Shown piece after piece: positions 9,906 through 22,118 of a stretch of 64,000 nucleotides of DNA. The notes beneath the pieces were generated by a model, which saw only the letters and a list, made by a program, of their open reading frames with translations, did not search any database and was not told where the DNA came from. Source of the DNA: Euglena gracilis. Its lineage: Eukaryota > Euglenida > Euglenophyceae > Euglenales. The number at the start of each line of letters is the position of its first letter. Positions within the stretch are counted from its first letter, which is position 1. The stretch is from positions 96,414,406 through 96,478,405 of the forward strand of contig CP154956.1 in NCBI GenBank assembly GCA_039621445.1. The letters run 5' to 3'. The translations under genes were made by a program, and so were the position numbers.

Positions 9906-10157
9906 AAAAGCAAAAATCGCTGTCATGAAAAATCGGCGTGCGGTTGAGAGGCCGGGTGGTCCTCAACGGGTGAGGCGGGTCGGGGGCACTCTACAACACG
10001 ACAGAAGGCTAGGTTGCCTTGGAGCACAACCACAGGGAGTGGCGGACATGGCTCCGTGCGGATTTCCGGTGGTGGTCGCTGTGGTGGTCGGGCCGACCAT
10101 GGTCGGCCCGACCTGTGGTGGTCGGGCCGACCACCATTTTTTTGCACTCCCCCCCCC
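9905..10157 (+). repeat. Direct duplication D, copy 2 (uninterrupted), and GGTCGGGCCGACC words
   Basis: 9905-10050 parallels 8225-8304 plus 8780-8850. It is followed by palindromic GGTCGGGCCGACC words (10090-10135). Confidence 0.8.
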
Positions 10158-10305
10158 TCCTCACACCACGTTTTTATACAAAAATCGACCGACACTAACA
10201 GATTCAGCAGGGGCGCCGGGCGCGAGCGAGCGAAGCGAGCCGCCCGGCGCCCCTGCTGAATCTGTTAGTGTCGGTCGATTTTTGTATAAAAACGTGGTGT
10301 GAGGA
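10158..10305. repeat. Perfect 65-bp-stem hairpin, 18-nt loop
   Basis: Bases 10158-10222 are exactly complementary to 10241-10305, checked base by base. The loop 10223-10240 is a CGAGCGAGCG-type repeat. The stem carries the words ATCGACCGACACTAACAG and CAGCAGGGGCGCCGGGCG. It occupies the inner edge of the right inverted repeat of the 6.3-10.7 kb block. The copy at 1326-1411 is decayed, so this one is either young or maintained. Confidence 0.95.
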
Positions 10306-10315
10306 TTTCGGGGGG

Positions 10316-10712
10316 GTAGATCTGGCCTGGGGGCGGGGGGTAGATCTGGCCTGGGGGGGGGGGGGTAGTGGGCCGACCCTAGAGTCGGCCCAATACGACC
10401 CTAGGGTCGCTGGAGTCGCTAAGGTCGCCAGGGTCGCAGTGGGCCGACCCTAGGGTCGCCCATCCTAGGGTCGTGGGCCGACCCTAGGGTCGACCCAGGG
10501 TCGGCCCACCCCACGACCTCGCCACCCCTATCAAAAAAATTCGAATTTTTTTTGATGTTTTAGGCCTTCAAATACAAAGAAAACAAAGCTAAGAAACATT
10601 AATATTGATTACTGATGTTAAAATACACCCCAAAATCATTATGTGACATAAGGGATTTGGTGATTTTGGGACCCTTGGACAGTTGAGCAACACAAGGGAT
10701 TTGCCCCCCCAA
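10316..10712 (-). repeat. ~0.4-kb inverted repeat, right copy (partner 6262-6636)
   Basis: Reverse complement of 6262-6636 over the AGATCTGGCCT word, the CGACCCTAGGGTCG cluster, the 'taggccttcaaata' segment and one word-array unit. Confidence 0.85.
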
Positions 10713-10719
10713 AACGATT

Positions 10720-11545
10720 TAAGCGGCGTTTGAGACGCCGGGCTCAGGACAAAACCGGTGTCCCCCCCCCGGGCTTCCGGACGCCGGTTCTGTCCTAAAG
10801 CCCGGCGTTAGGAATGCCGGCTTTGTCCAAAGCCCGGCGTCCGATTTTCATTCCTAAAAATGTCACCAAAAGTGCCCAAAAGTGGCCCTGAGGTGCTGGT
10901 ATGAGTGTTTCAACCATCAAGGACAATGAATTGTGCCATCTGGGGACCACTAGGGTGGATATCCAAATTGGTGAAAATTGGCCCAGATTTGGAAATAGAG
11001 TACCGTGCAGCGTGGAAAGATCTGATGAGCACCGCTGGTCGTCTGTTGAAAAGAGCTTTCGATCGAGGGGTAACTTGGTACCCTAACGTTGCACGCAGCC
11101 CGAGATACGCTCGCGATGGTCGGATCGGCCAGAATCTGAGTTGAAACTTGTAGCAATCTTCAGTGACTTTGGTTTAAGATGCTGAATAAACCCTACAGAA
11201 ACGTTTTTCCTCTTCGAATCAACGACCTGAGGGCCTTGGGGGGGCACCAGACTTGTGAAATTACGCTTCCCCACTGACAGAAAATAAGAGCTCCAGGCGA
11301 CGTGGCTGAATTTGGTGGTGACCGCCAGTCGTCTGATGAAAAGAGCTTTCGATCGAGGGGTGATTTTATACCTGGATGATTGACACAGCCAGAAATACCC
11401 TCGCGATCGCCGGAATTTGGTGAAGTGCAAAGTGGTGTGACATTGCAGATCAGTGGTCGGAGATTGGTCCTGGGAGTGTCCTTTGGCCGAAGGTTGGGGA
11501 CGCCGGTTCTGTCCTGAGCCCGGCGTCTCTAAAACGCCGGCTTAA
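10720..11545. repeat. Dispersed repeat family R3, locus 1
   Basis: 10740-11215 is homologous to 53120-53660 in inverse orientation. 11236-11545 is homologous to 61141-61440 in direct orientation, at about 85-90% by eye. It contains words of the type AAGCCCGGCGTC, always with G before CCCGG in this locus. No gene is seen. Confidence 0.8.
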
Positions 11546-11547
11546 AC

Positions 11548-11668
11548 AAGAGGTGGCGGACGCCGGTTCTGTCCAAAGCCCGGCGTTCCGGACGCCGGTT
11601 CCGTCCTTCGGACGGAACCGGCGTCCGGAACGCCGGGCTTTGGACAGAACCGGCGTCCGCCACCTCTT
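11548..11668. repeat. Perfect 59-bp-stem hairpin, apex CC-TTC-GG
   Basis: Bases 11548-11606 pair perfectly with 11610-11668 around the triloop TTC. The paralogue at 61445-61565 has an equally perfect stem with two base-pair differences, both changed on both arms, and an apex GAA, the reverse complement of TTC. Confidence 0.95.
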
Positions 11669-11689
11669 TTTTGTAGTAGAAAACACAAG

Positions 11690-11813
11690 GGACTTGCCCC
11701 CCAAAACGACTTGCAGACACAAGGGATTTTATTATTTTGGGCCATTCGATCGGTTGAATGAAACAAGGGATTTGCCCCCCAAAACGACTTGGATACACAA
11801 GGGGTTTGCCCCC
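11690..11813 (-). repeat. Word-array fragment left of an inserted element
   Basis: Three to four words of the inverse array. The array is interrupted at 11813/11814 by a transposon-like insertion and resumes at 12524. Confidence 0.9.
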
Positions 11814-12523
11814 ATACTTGCAGTTAGTGCGACCGGAAAAATTGTTTCCGTGCGCCGCGACCGCCGCGGAAAATTTTTTTTTGTAACCGGCTGTGCCGCG
11901 GCAAAGGTTTTTCTGTGCGCTGCGAATGCCGCGGCACTGGTTTATGTGTGCGCCGCGACCGTGGCGGAAACTTTTGAAGTTTGTGCCGCGACCGCCGCAC
12001 ATTGTCTTTTTAAATTGGCAATTGTCTTTTTAAATTGTGTCCCACATATACATCCTTTCGACCCCCGCGCGAAACTTTTGAAGTTTGTGCCGCGACCGCC
12101 GCGGCAATTGTCTTTTTAAATTGTGTCCCACATATACATCTTTTCGGCCCCATCCCTTGCCTGGCCTCTTTGATATTTTCTCGACCATGGCTGAGAAGGG
12201 TATTTGGCAGCAGGGAGTGAATTTTTGCAGTTTGTTCTTGTTTGTTTTCACAGATCAGCTTTCATCATCTATCAATTTAACTGTTTCCACCAAACAATGT
12301 TGGGTGCTGTGTTGCTGCCAATACGTTCTTGAGCTCCGAACAGAAAACTTTTTGTGCCGCAACCACCGCGGAAAATTTTTCCCCTTGCGCCGCGACCACC
12401 GCGGCAATAAATTTTGCTTGTGCCGAGACAGCCGCGGCAAAAATCTTCTTGTGCACCGCGACCACCGCGGAAATTTTTTTTTGCGCCGCGGCATGAGCGC
12501 CGCGGCGCACTAACTACAAGTAT
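11814..12523. mobile_element. 710-bp ATACTTG-ended TIR element, 10-bp TSD
   Basis: The ends ATACTTGCAGTTAGTGCG (11814-11831) and, in reverse complement, ATACTTGTAGTTAGTGCG (12506-12523) match at 17 of 18 bases. The 10-bp GTTTGCCCCC flanks both sides (11804-11813 and 12524-12533) and is part of an array word, so the array is the target. The interior has repeated CCGCGACCGCCGCGG words (11855-12120 and 12350-12500) and a tandem ~100-bp duplication (11967-12155). No transposase is seen. A 9-11-bp TSD is the size known for Mutator-like elements; that assignment is inference. Confidence 0.85.
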
Positions 12524-15500
12524 GTTTGCCCCCCAAAATGATTTGGAGACACAAGGGATTTGCCCCCCAAAACGATTTGGAGACACAAGGGATTTTATTA
12601 TTTTGGGACCCTCGATCGGTTGAACGACACAAGGGATTTGCCCCCCAAAACGACTTGGAGACACAAGGGATTTTATTATTTTGGGGCCCTCGATCGGTTG
12701 AACAACACAAGGGATTTGCCCCCCAAAACGACTTGGAAACACAAGGGATTTGCCCCCAAAACAACTTGGAAACACAAGGGATTTGCCCCCCAAAACGACT
12801 TGGAGACACAAGGGATTTTATTATTTTGGGAACACAAGGGATTTGCCCCCAAAACAACTTGGCAACACAAGGGATTTGCCCCCCAAAACGACTTGGAGAC
12901 ACAAGGGATTTTATTATTTTCGACCCTCGATTAGTTGGACAACACAAGGGATTTGCCCCCCAAAACGATTTGAAAACACAAGGGACTTGCCCCCCAAAAC
13001 GATTTGGAGACACAAGGGATTTTATTATTTTGGGGCCCTCGATCGGTTGAACAACACAAGGGATTTGCCCCCCAAAACGACACAAGGGATTTGCCCCCAA
13101 AACAACTTGGAGACACAACAAGAGATTTTATTATTTTGGGCCCTCGATCAGTTGGACAACACAAGGGACTTGCCCCCCAAAACGACTTGGAGACACAAGG
13201 GATTTTATTATTTTGGGGCCCTCGATCGGTTGGACCACCAAAACGATTTGGAGACAGAAGGGATTTTATTATTTTGGGCCATTCGATCGGTTGGACAACA
13301 CAAGGGATTTGCCCCCCAAAACGATTTGGAAACACAAGGGATTTGCCCCCCAAGACGACTTGGAGACACAAGGGATTTTATTATTTTGGGCCCTCGATCG
13401 GTTGGACTACTCAAGGGATTTGCCCCCCAAAACAACTTGGAGACACAAGGGATTTGCCCCCCAAAACGACTTGGAGACACAAGGGATTTTATTATTTTGG
13501 GGCCCTCGATCGGTTGGACCCCCAAAACGATTTGGAGACAGAAGGGATTTTATTATTTTGGGCCATTCGATCGGTTGGACAACACAAGGGATTTGCCCCC
13601 CAAAACGATTTGGAAACACAAGGGATTTGCCCCCCAAGACGACTTGGAGACACAAGGGATTTTATTATTTTGGGCCCTCGATCGGTTGGACTACTCAAGG
13701 GATTTGCCCCCCAAAACAACTTGGAGACACAAGGGATTTGCCCCCCAAAACGACTTGGAGACACAAGGGATTTTATTATTTTGGGGCCCTCGATCGGTTG
13801 GACCCCCAAAACGATTTGGAGACAGAAGGGATTTTATTATTTTGGGCCATTCGATCGGTTGGACAACACAAGGGATTTGCCCCCCAAAACGATTTGGAAA
13901 CAAGGGATTTGCCCCCCAAGACGACTTGGAGACACAAGGGATTTTATTATTTTGGGCCCTCGATCGGTTGGACTACTCAAGGGATTTGCCCCCCAAAACA
14001 ACTTGGAGACACAAGGGATTTTATTATTTTGGGGCCCTCGATCGGTTGAACAACACAAGGGATTTGCCCCCCAAAACGACTTGGAAACACAAGGGATTTG
14101 CCCCCAAAACAATTTGGAAACACAAGGGATTTGCCCCCCAAAACGACTTGGAGACACAAGGGATTTTATTATTTTGGGAACACAAGGGATTTGCCCCCAA
14201 AACAACTTGGCAACACAAGGGATTTGCCCCCCAAAACGACTTGGAGACACAAGGGATTTTATTATTTTCGACCCTCGATTAGTTGGACAACACAAGGGAT
14301 TTGCCCCCCAAAACGATTTGAAAACACAAGGGACTTGCCCCCCAAAACGATTTGGAGACACAAGGGATTTTATTATTTTGGGGCCCTCGATCGGTTGAAC
14401 AACACAAGGGATTTGCCCCCCAAAACGACACAAGGGATTTGCCCCCAAAACAACTTGGAGACACAACAAGAGATTTTATTATTTTGGGCCCTCGATCAGT
14501 TGGACAACACAAGGGACTTGCCCCCCAAAACGACTTGGAGACACAAGGGATTTTATTATTTTGGGGCCCTCGATCGGTTGGACCCCCAAAACGATTTGGA
14601 GACAGAAGGGATTTTATTATTTTGGGCCCCTCGATCAGTTGGACAACACAAGGGATTTGCCCCCCAAAACGATTTGGAAACACAAGGGATTTGCCCCCCA
14701 AGACGACTTGGAGACACAAGGGATTTTATTATTTTGGGCCCTCGATCGGTTGGACTACTCAAGGGATTTGCCCCCCAAAACAACTTGGAGACACAAGGGA
14801 TTTGCCCCCCAAAACGACTTGGAGACACAAGGGATTTTATTATTTTGGGGCCCTCGATCGGTTGGACCCCCAAAACGATTTGGAGACAGAAGGGATTTTA
14901 TTATTTTGGGCCATTCGATCGGTTGGACAACACAAGGGATTTGCCCCCAAAACGATTTGGAAACACAAGGGATTTGCCCCCCAAGACGACTTGGAGACAC
15001 AAGGGATTTTATTATTTTGGGCCCTCGATCGGTTGGACTACTCAAGGGATTTGCCCCCCAAAACAACTTGGAGACACAAGGGATTTGCCCCCCAAAACGA
15101 CTTGGAGACACAAGGGATTTTATTATTTTGGGGCCCTCGATCGGTTGGACCCCCAAAACGATTTGGAGACAGAAGGGATTTTATTATTTTGGGCCATTCG
15201 ATCGGTTGGACAACACAAGGGATTTGCCCCCCAAAACGATTTGGAAACACAAGGGATTTGCCCCCCAAAACGATTTGGAGACACAAGGGATTTTATTATT
15301 TTGGGCCCTCGATCGGTTGGACTACTCAAGGGATTTGCCCCCCAAAACAACTTGGAGACACAAGGGATTTGCCCCCCAAAACGACTTGGAGACACAAGGG
15401 ATTTTATTATTTTGGGGCCCTCGATCGGTTGGACCCCCAAAACGATTTGGAGACAGAAGGGATTTTATTATTTTGGGCCATTCGATCGGTTGGACAACAC

Positions 15501-15845
15501 AAGGGATTTGCCCCCCAAAACGATTTGGAAACACAAGGGATTTGCCCCCCAAGACGACTTGGAGACACAAGGGATTTTATTATTTTGGGCCCTCGATCGG
15601 TTGGACTACTCAAGGGATTTGCCCCCCAAAACAACTTGGAGACACAAGGGATTTGCCCCCCAAAACGACTTGGAGACACAAGGGATTTTATTATTTTGGG
15701 GCCCTCGATCGGTTGAACAACACAAGGGATTTGCCCCCCAAAACGACTTGCAGGCACAAGGGATTTTATTATTTTGGGCCCCTCGATCGGTTGAACGACA
15801 CAAGGGATTTGCCCCCCAAAACGACTTGGAAACACAAAGGGCCCC
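12524..15845 (-). repeat. 34/44-bp word array, right arm, with three-level higher-order structure
   Basis: Words of 34 bp (containing CCCCAAAACGACTTGGAGAC) and 44 bp (containing GGGGCCCTCGATCGGTTG) alternate. A+B equals 78 bp, a multiple of three, and that explains stop-free frames of several hundred codons. Above this lies a 284-bp unit (for example 13208 to 13492 and 15123 to 15407), and above that a 1,348-bp block (12.5-13.8 kb repeated at 13.9-15.2 kb). The orientation is inverse to the 4.9-6.3 kb array. The whole span is non-coding in my view. Confidence 0.95.
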
Positions 15846-16309
15846 GGTCAGAAAATCGCGGATGACCAAATTGCGGGTCGGGCCGACCTGGTTAATAAAA
15901 ACAAAAAAAGCAGCAACAAGGGTTTGGGGGGAAAATTGAATGGAAATTTTTTTAGCATTTTCGACTGTCATATTTTGGGGGATATTTGGGGTCATTTTTG
16001 AATGACCCAATTTTTCCCTTGCAAAACTGCGCCAATGGTCTGGCATTTTTTTCTGGGAGGTGCTTTTTTTCGGGCATTTTGGGCGGGATGCGAGATGTAA
16101 TGCCAATAAAAAGTTCATTTCAAAAATAATTTTTTTTCTTCAAAAAAAAACACAAAATATTAAAGAGCAAAAAAGAGCCAGCTTTGCTTTTGGGGGGGGG
16201 GGGTTAAGGTCCTCATTCATTTCACAAATGAACACCTGGAAATCGGCGTTTCCATTGAACAAATTATATCAAGTATGCTTGTTTTCTGTTCTTTTCTTTT
16301 GACCTTCAG
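15846..16309 (+). other. A/T-rich spacer ending in a splice acceptor
   Basis: Sequence leaves the array at about 15845 and becomes A/T-rich with oligo-A/T runs and a G11 run at 16191-16203. It ends in the pyrimidine-rich tract GTTCTTTTCTTTTGACCTTCAG (16288-16309). A possible donor GTATGC at 16273 would define a 37-nt intron, but the phases do not join into the downstream frame. Confidence 0.45.
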
Positions 16310-16370
16310 GCTCTTCAATAAGTACGACCTCTACTACAGCGAGGTCTTGGAGCGATCCGAATACTCCTAA
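16310..16370 (+). CDS. Orphan 3'-terminal exon, unknown protein
   Basis: After the acceptor at 16308-16309 a phase-2 exon reads LFNKYDLYYSEVLERSEYS and stops at TAA (16368-16370). Codon third positions are mostly C or G, as expected of selected coding sequence and unlike the A/T-rich spacer before it. No upstream exon in matching phase is visible within 500 bases, so it is either a relic or the end of a gene with a long intron. I do not recognise the family. Confidence 0.4.
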
Positions 16371-16721
16371 GCTATAGAAGAAATCTGCCAGTAAATACAG
16401 GATGAATACAAGAGCCAAGGGTTTGTCGCTTTTTTGTCTCGCCCCTCATACCTCATACATATATCGTACCCCTTATTTGGGGATCCGGGCAGAAGGTTGT
16501 TTGTTGGAACGACCGGCAGGGTCAGGAGGATGTAGGGGTTAGAGGGGGTGTCACCCACTCCAACTCTAAGGTTTTGGGGGATATGCGACTTCAAAACAAG
16601 CCCATATAAGTGGCCCCAAGTATTTTTGTTTGCAGAGGGCCAGGTTGGGCATCTAACGAAAAGGTCCCACTGAGCAGTGGGTTCACCCTCAACGTCTGGA
16701 CCGGCTGGCATGGGCTGTGGG
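16371..16721. other. Spacer between exon and satellite
   Basis: No repeat or motif recognised. Satellite homology begins near GAGCGGCGTGATGACAACCC (about 16722). Confidence 0.4.
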
Positions 16722-18720
16722 GAGCGGCGTGATGACAACCCATCCCTTAGCTGCATGCCGATCCCCCGTGAGGCATTTTTCTCAGCCTGAGGTCGTCCAC
16801 TGGCCCCGCCTCCATCTCGCCTGGGAACGACCAGAAGGGAGGGGCTGTCAGATTGGGACGCTGATCAGTACACACAATGGGTTGGAGGTTTGATGGAGTG
16901 CCATGTCTGATGCCGTGTGTCTGGTGGAGCTAATTAACAGCGGCTCAGCAGGCCATTAGCATGATTTTCACAGGATGCAGGTTTGTTTGTTTGGAGGTTT
17001 CCTTGGCTCGGGTTCTGATGTTTCCGCCTCAGCACGACACGTTGCGGCACACATTATCTGTGCCCAAATCCAGAATTGTCTGGTGCCAGAGGATGTAAAC
17101 ACCTCCCACCTTTGACGGATTTGAGCAACCCTGTTTCCATTGATTTTGAAGCACTGCCTGATTGTTGTTGGAGGCTTGTTGTGCCCCACCTGTGCAGCTG
17201 CGCTGCCCCTGCTTTTTTTCACCCACATGCTCATGGTGTCTGCAAACGAGGTGGGTGAGGTATACAAGCATCTGGCCTCCAGCCTGAAGCAGGTCTCGGT
17301 GCCACTGGGATTCAGTGTCCCCCTTTGGCGATGACGGGGGCTGTTGGGTCAGCCCGGTCGGCAAGCAGTGCACCAGCACAGCGGGTTGGGTGGCCATTGG
17401 TGGTGCCTGGGATGACTCCTGTGATGCCTGCCACTGAGACTTAGGATGGAATGGACAGTTGTTGACAGGCCCGTGTTGCGTTTGCACTCACCCCTTTGCC
17501 ACAGTCTTCAGCGTTCGTCCGCTGTGCTGGCACATGCCTGAAGCATCTGTGATTTGCGGACTGTTGCTCTGTTATCTGTCATGCCACCTGCTGGCTGACG
17601 ATGCCTGCCGTGCTTTCCTCCCCCATCCCGCAGCGCTCTCACCCTGAAAGTGTTCGGGTGGTGGGGCGTATACAACCCCTCCAGGGCATGGCCTGAGGCA
17701 TTTGTTCTCAGCTGAGGTCGTCTGGCCGCTCCCTCTTTGGCGGGTGGGGCTGTCAGGGGACGCTGATCAGAGTACACACCAATGGGTGTTGGAGGTTTGG
17801 GTGGCCATGTCTGATGTCCTGTTGTCTGACTAACAGCGGGCCAGGCCACTGAGATTTTCACAGGATGGGTTGTTGTTGGAGGCTTTCGTTCTGGTCTGTG
17901 TTGTTGCTGCATGCCTGAATGCATCCGATGATTTGCTCACTTTCCTCTCGTCTCGATCTGTGCTGCGATGGCCCTCGCCCTTTTTCTCACCCCTCCCTTA
18001 TGCCCATCCCCATCCCCCTCCCATTTTTTGTTCTCAGCCTGTCTTGGCCCTGTCCCGTTTGGGAACGACCCAGAAGGGGCTGTCTGGGACGCTGATCAGA
18101 GTACACACCAATGGTGTTGGAGGTTTGATGGAGTGCCATGCCTATTTTGTCTGCTATTAACAGCGGGCCAGGCCAGGCCATTAGCATGATTTTCACACAG
18201 GATGCAGGTTTGTTTGTTTGGAGGCTTTTTCCTTGGCTCGGGTTCTGTTATGTTTTCCGCCTCACAGCACGACACGTTGCGGCACACATTATCTGCTGCC
18301 CGAATCCAGAATGTCTGGTGCCAGAGGATGTAAACACCTCCCACCTTTGACGGATTTGATGCAACCCTGTTTCCACTGATTTTGAAGCACTGGGCCTGAT
18401 TGGTTGGACGGCTTGTTTGTGCCCCACCTTGCTTGCAGCTGCGCAGCCCCTGCTTTTTTTGGCACACCACATGCTCATGAAAAAGTGTCTGCAAACGTGG
18501 TGGGGTGAGGTGTACAAGCATCTGGCCTCCAGGAGGCCTGAAGCAGGTCTCGGTGCCACTCCCGTATTCAGATACCCGCTCCCCCTTTGACGATGAGGGT
18601 GGCGGGGGCTGGGGTTGGGTCAGGGGCAAAACGGTCGGCAAGCAAGTGCCACCAGCACAGCTGGGTTTGGGTGGCCATTGGGTGGTGCCTGTGGGATGAC
18701 TCCTGTGATGCTCTGCCACT
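16722..18720 (+). repeat. Eroded left edge of the 1.04-kb satellite
   Basis: About two units are recognisable but carry many small deletions, and a truncated unit lies at 17460-18170. Decay towards an array edge is the expected result of reduced homogenisation there. Confidence 0.85.
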
Positions 18721-21710
18721 GAGACTTAGGATGGAATGGACAGTTGTCTGACAGGCCCGTGGTTGCGTTTGCACTCACCCCTTTGCCACAGTCTCTCAGC
18801 GTTCGTCCGTCTGTTGCTCGGCACATGCCTGAATGCATCCGTGATGATTTGCGGACTGTTGGCTCTAGTTTCGATCTGTCATGAAACCACCTGCTGGCTG
18901 ACGATGCCTGCCGCTGCTTTCCTCCCCCGTCCCGCAGCGCTCTCACCGCCTTGTATCGGGCTGTTCGTTTGGTGGTGAGCGGCGTGATGACAACCCATCC
19001 CTTAGCTGCATGCCGATCCCCCGTGAGGCATTTGTTTCTCAGCCTGAGGTCGTCCACTGGCCCCGCCTCCCTCTGTCTTGGGAACGACCCAGAAGGGAGG
19101 GGCTGTCAGATTGGGACGCTGATCAGAGTACACACCAATGGTGTTGGAGGTTTGATGGAGTGCCATGTCTGATGTCCGTGTTGTCTGGTGGAGCTAATTA
19201 ACAGCGGGCCAGGCCAGGCCATTAGCATGATTTTCACACAGGATGCAGGTTTGTTTGTTTGGAGGCTTTCCTTGGCTCGGGTTCTGTTATGTTTTCCGCC
19301 TCACAGCACGACACGTTGCGGCACACATTATCTGCTGCCCGAATCCAGAATGTCTGGTGCCAGAGGATGTAAACACCTCCCACCTTTGACGGATTTGATG
19401 CAACCCTGTTTCCACTGATTTTGAAGCACTGGGCCTGATTGGTTGGACGGCTTGTTTGTGCCCCACCTTGCTTGCAGCTGCGCTGCCCCTGCTTTTTTTG
19501 GCACACCACATGCTCATGAAAAAGTGTCTGCAAACGTGGTGGGGTGAGGTATACAAGCATCTGGCCTCCAGGAGGCCTGAAGCAGGTCTCGGTGCCACTG
19601 CCGTATTCAGATATCCGCTCCCCCTTTGGCGATGAGGGGTGGCGGGGGCTGGGGTTGGGTCAGGGGCAAAACGGTCGGCAAGCAAGTGCCACCAGCACAG
19701 CTGGGTTTGGGTGGCCATTGGGTGGTGCCTGTGGGATGACTCCTGTGATGCTCTGCCACTGAGACTTAGGATGGAATGGACAGTTGTCTGACAGGCCCGT
19801 GGTTGCGTTTGCACTCACCCCTTTGCCACAGTCTCTCAGCGTTCGTCCGTCTGTTGCTCGGCACATGCCTGAATGCATCCGTGATGATTTGCGGACTGTT
19901 GGCTCTAGTTTCGATCTGTCATGAAACCACTTGCTGGCTGACGATGCCTGCCGCTGCTTTCCTCCCCCGTCCCGCAGCGCTCTCACCGCCTTGCATCGGG
20001 CTGTTCGTTTGGTGGTGAGCGGCGTGATGACAACCCATCCCTTAGCTGCATGCCGATCCCCCGTGAGGCATTTGTTTCTCAGCCTGAGGTCGTCCACTGG
20101 CCCTGCCTCCCTCTGTCTTGGGAACGACCCAGAAGGGAGGGGCTGTCAGATTGGGACGCTGATCAGAGTACACACCAATGGTGTTGGAGGTTTGATGGAG
20201 TGCCATGTCTGATGTCCGTGTTGTCTGGTGGAGCTAATTAACAGCGGGCCAGGCCAGGCCATTAGCATGATTTTCACACAGGATGCAGGTTTGTTTGTTT
20301 GGAGGCTTTCCTTGGCTCGGGTTCTGTTATGTTTTCCGCCTCACAGCACGACACGTTGCGGCACACATTATCTGCTGCCCGAATCCAGAATGTCTGGTGC
20401 CAGAGGATGTAAACACCTCCCACCTTTGACGGATTTGATGCAACCCTGTTTCCACTGATTTTGAAGCACTGGGCCTGATTGGTTGGACGGCTTGTTTGTG
20501 CCCCACCTTGCTTGCAGCTGCGCTGCCCCTGCTTTTTTTGGCACACCACATGCTCATGAAAAAGTGTCTGCAAACGTGGTGGGGTGAGGTATACAAGCAT
20601 CTGGCCTCCAGGAGGCCTGAAGCAGGTCTCGGTGCCACTGCCGTATTCAGATATCCGCTGAGGGGTGGCGGGGGCTGGGGTTGGGTCAGGGGCAAAACGG
20701 TCGGCAAGCAAGTGCCACCAGCACAGCTGGGTTTGGGTGGCCATTGGGTGGTGCCTGTGGGATGACTCCTGTGATGCTCTGCCACTGAGACTTAGGATGG
20801 AATGGACAGTTGTCTGACAGGCCCGTGGTTGCGTTTGCACTCACCCCTTTGCCACAGTCTCTCAGCGTTCGTCCGTCTGTTGCTCGGCACATGCCTGAAT
20901 GCATCCGTGATGATTTGCGGACTGTTGGCTCTAGTTTCGATCTGTCATGAAACCACCTGCTGGCTGACGATGCCTGCCGCTGCTTTCCTCCCCCGTCCCG
21001 CAGCGCTCTCACCGCCTTGTATCGGGCTGTTCGTTTGGTGGTGAGCGGCGTGATGACAACCCATCCCTTAGCTGCATGCCGATCCCCCGTGAGGCATTTG
21101 TTTCTCAGCCTGAGGTCGTCCACTGGCCCTGCCTCCCTCTGTCTTGGGAACGACCCAGAAGGGAGGGGCTGTCAGATTGGGACGCTGATCAGAGTACACA
21201 CCAATGGTGTTGGAGGTTTGATGGAGTGCCATGTCTGATGTCCGTGTTGTCTGGTGGAGCTAATAAACAGCCGGCTCAGGCCAGGCCATTAGCATGATTT
21301 TCACACAGGATGCAGGTTTGTTTGTTTGGAGGCTTTCCTTGGCTCGGGTTCTGTTATGTTTTCCGCCTCACAGCACGACACGTTGCGGCACACATTATCT
21401 GCTGCCCGAATCCAGAATGTCTGGTGCCAGAGGATGTAAACACCTCCCACCTTTGACGGATTTGATGCAACCCTGTTTCCACTGATTTTGAAGCACTGGG
21501 CCTGATTGGTTGGACGGCTTGTTTGTGCCCCACCTTGCTTGCAGCTGCGCAGCCCCTGCTTTTTTTGGCACACCACATGCTCATGAAAAAGTGTCTGCAA
21601 ACGTGGTGGGGTGAGGTATGCAAGCATCTGGCCTCCAGGAGGCCTGAAGCAGGTCTCGGTGCCACTGCCGTATTCAGATATCCGCTCCCCCTTTGGCGAT
21701 GAGGGGTGGC

Positions 21711-22118
21711 ATAGTTGGCAACCTGTTTTTTTTGGACTCTGTTTTTTTTGTTTTTTTTAATTCTAACAACGTTTTTTTTAAAAAAAACAAAAAAACGCCA
21801 ACAAGGTTTTGCTCGGAAAATTTTTTGAATGCATATTTTCAATCATTTTTGGCAAGTTTTGGGGCATTTCTGCCAAATATTTCCTAAAACAAAAAATGAA
21901 AAAAGTCCTACAGTTGCATTTTTTGCATTTTTTGAATGTTTTTGACCATTTTTTGGCAATTTTTGAACTTAGTAGGATTCGAAGTATGGTTTGGGTATTT
22001 CATAACGAGTTTTTTCAATGAAATTTTCCTTTTGTTTTTTTGCTGTTTTTTTTGGCGTTTTTTTTTGAAAAAACACGTTGTTTTGTTTTTTAAAAAAAAA
22101 CAAAAAAATGCCAAGTAT
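21711..22118. mobile_element. 408-bp ATAGTTG/CAAGTAT element in a satellite unit, 10-bp TSD
   Basis: The ends ATAGTTGGCA and (reverse complement) ATACTTGGCA match at 9 of 10 bases. GAGGGGTGGC is duplicated at 21701-21710 and 22119-22128, and all neighbouring units have it once. The interior is A/T-rich with oligo-T/oligo-A foldbacks and no coding frame. Terminal bases and TSD length agree with the 710-bp element at 11814. Confidence 0.9.

Noticed and set aside
12526-15939. Very long open frames (up to 613 codons) in the word array as repeat-protein genes
   Set aside because: Frames are open in several phases on both strands, because the short words lack stops and 78 is a multiple of three. 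There is no start, splice or codon-bias support, and they shift phase wherever a word is dropped.
16273-16309. 37-nt intron joining an upstream frame to the exon at 16310
   Set aside because: Joining at the GTATGC donor puts the exon in a phase that stops after three codons, so this donor cannot serve the recognised frame.
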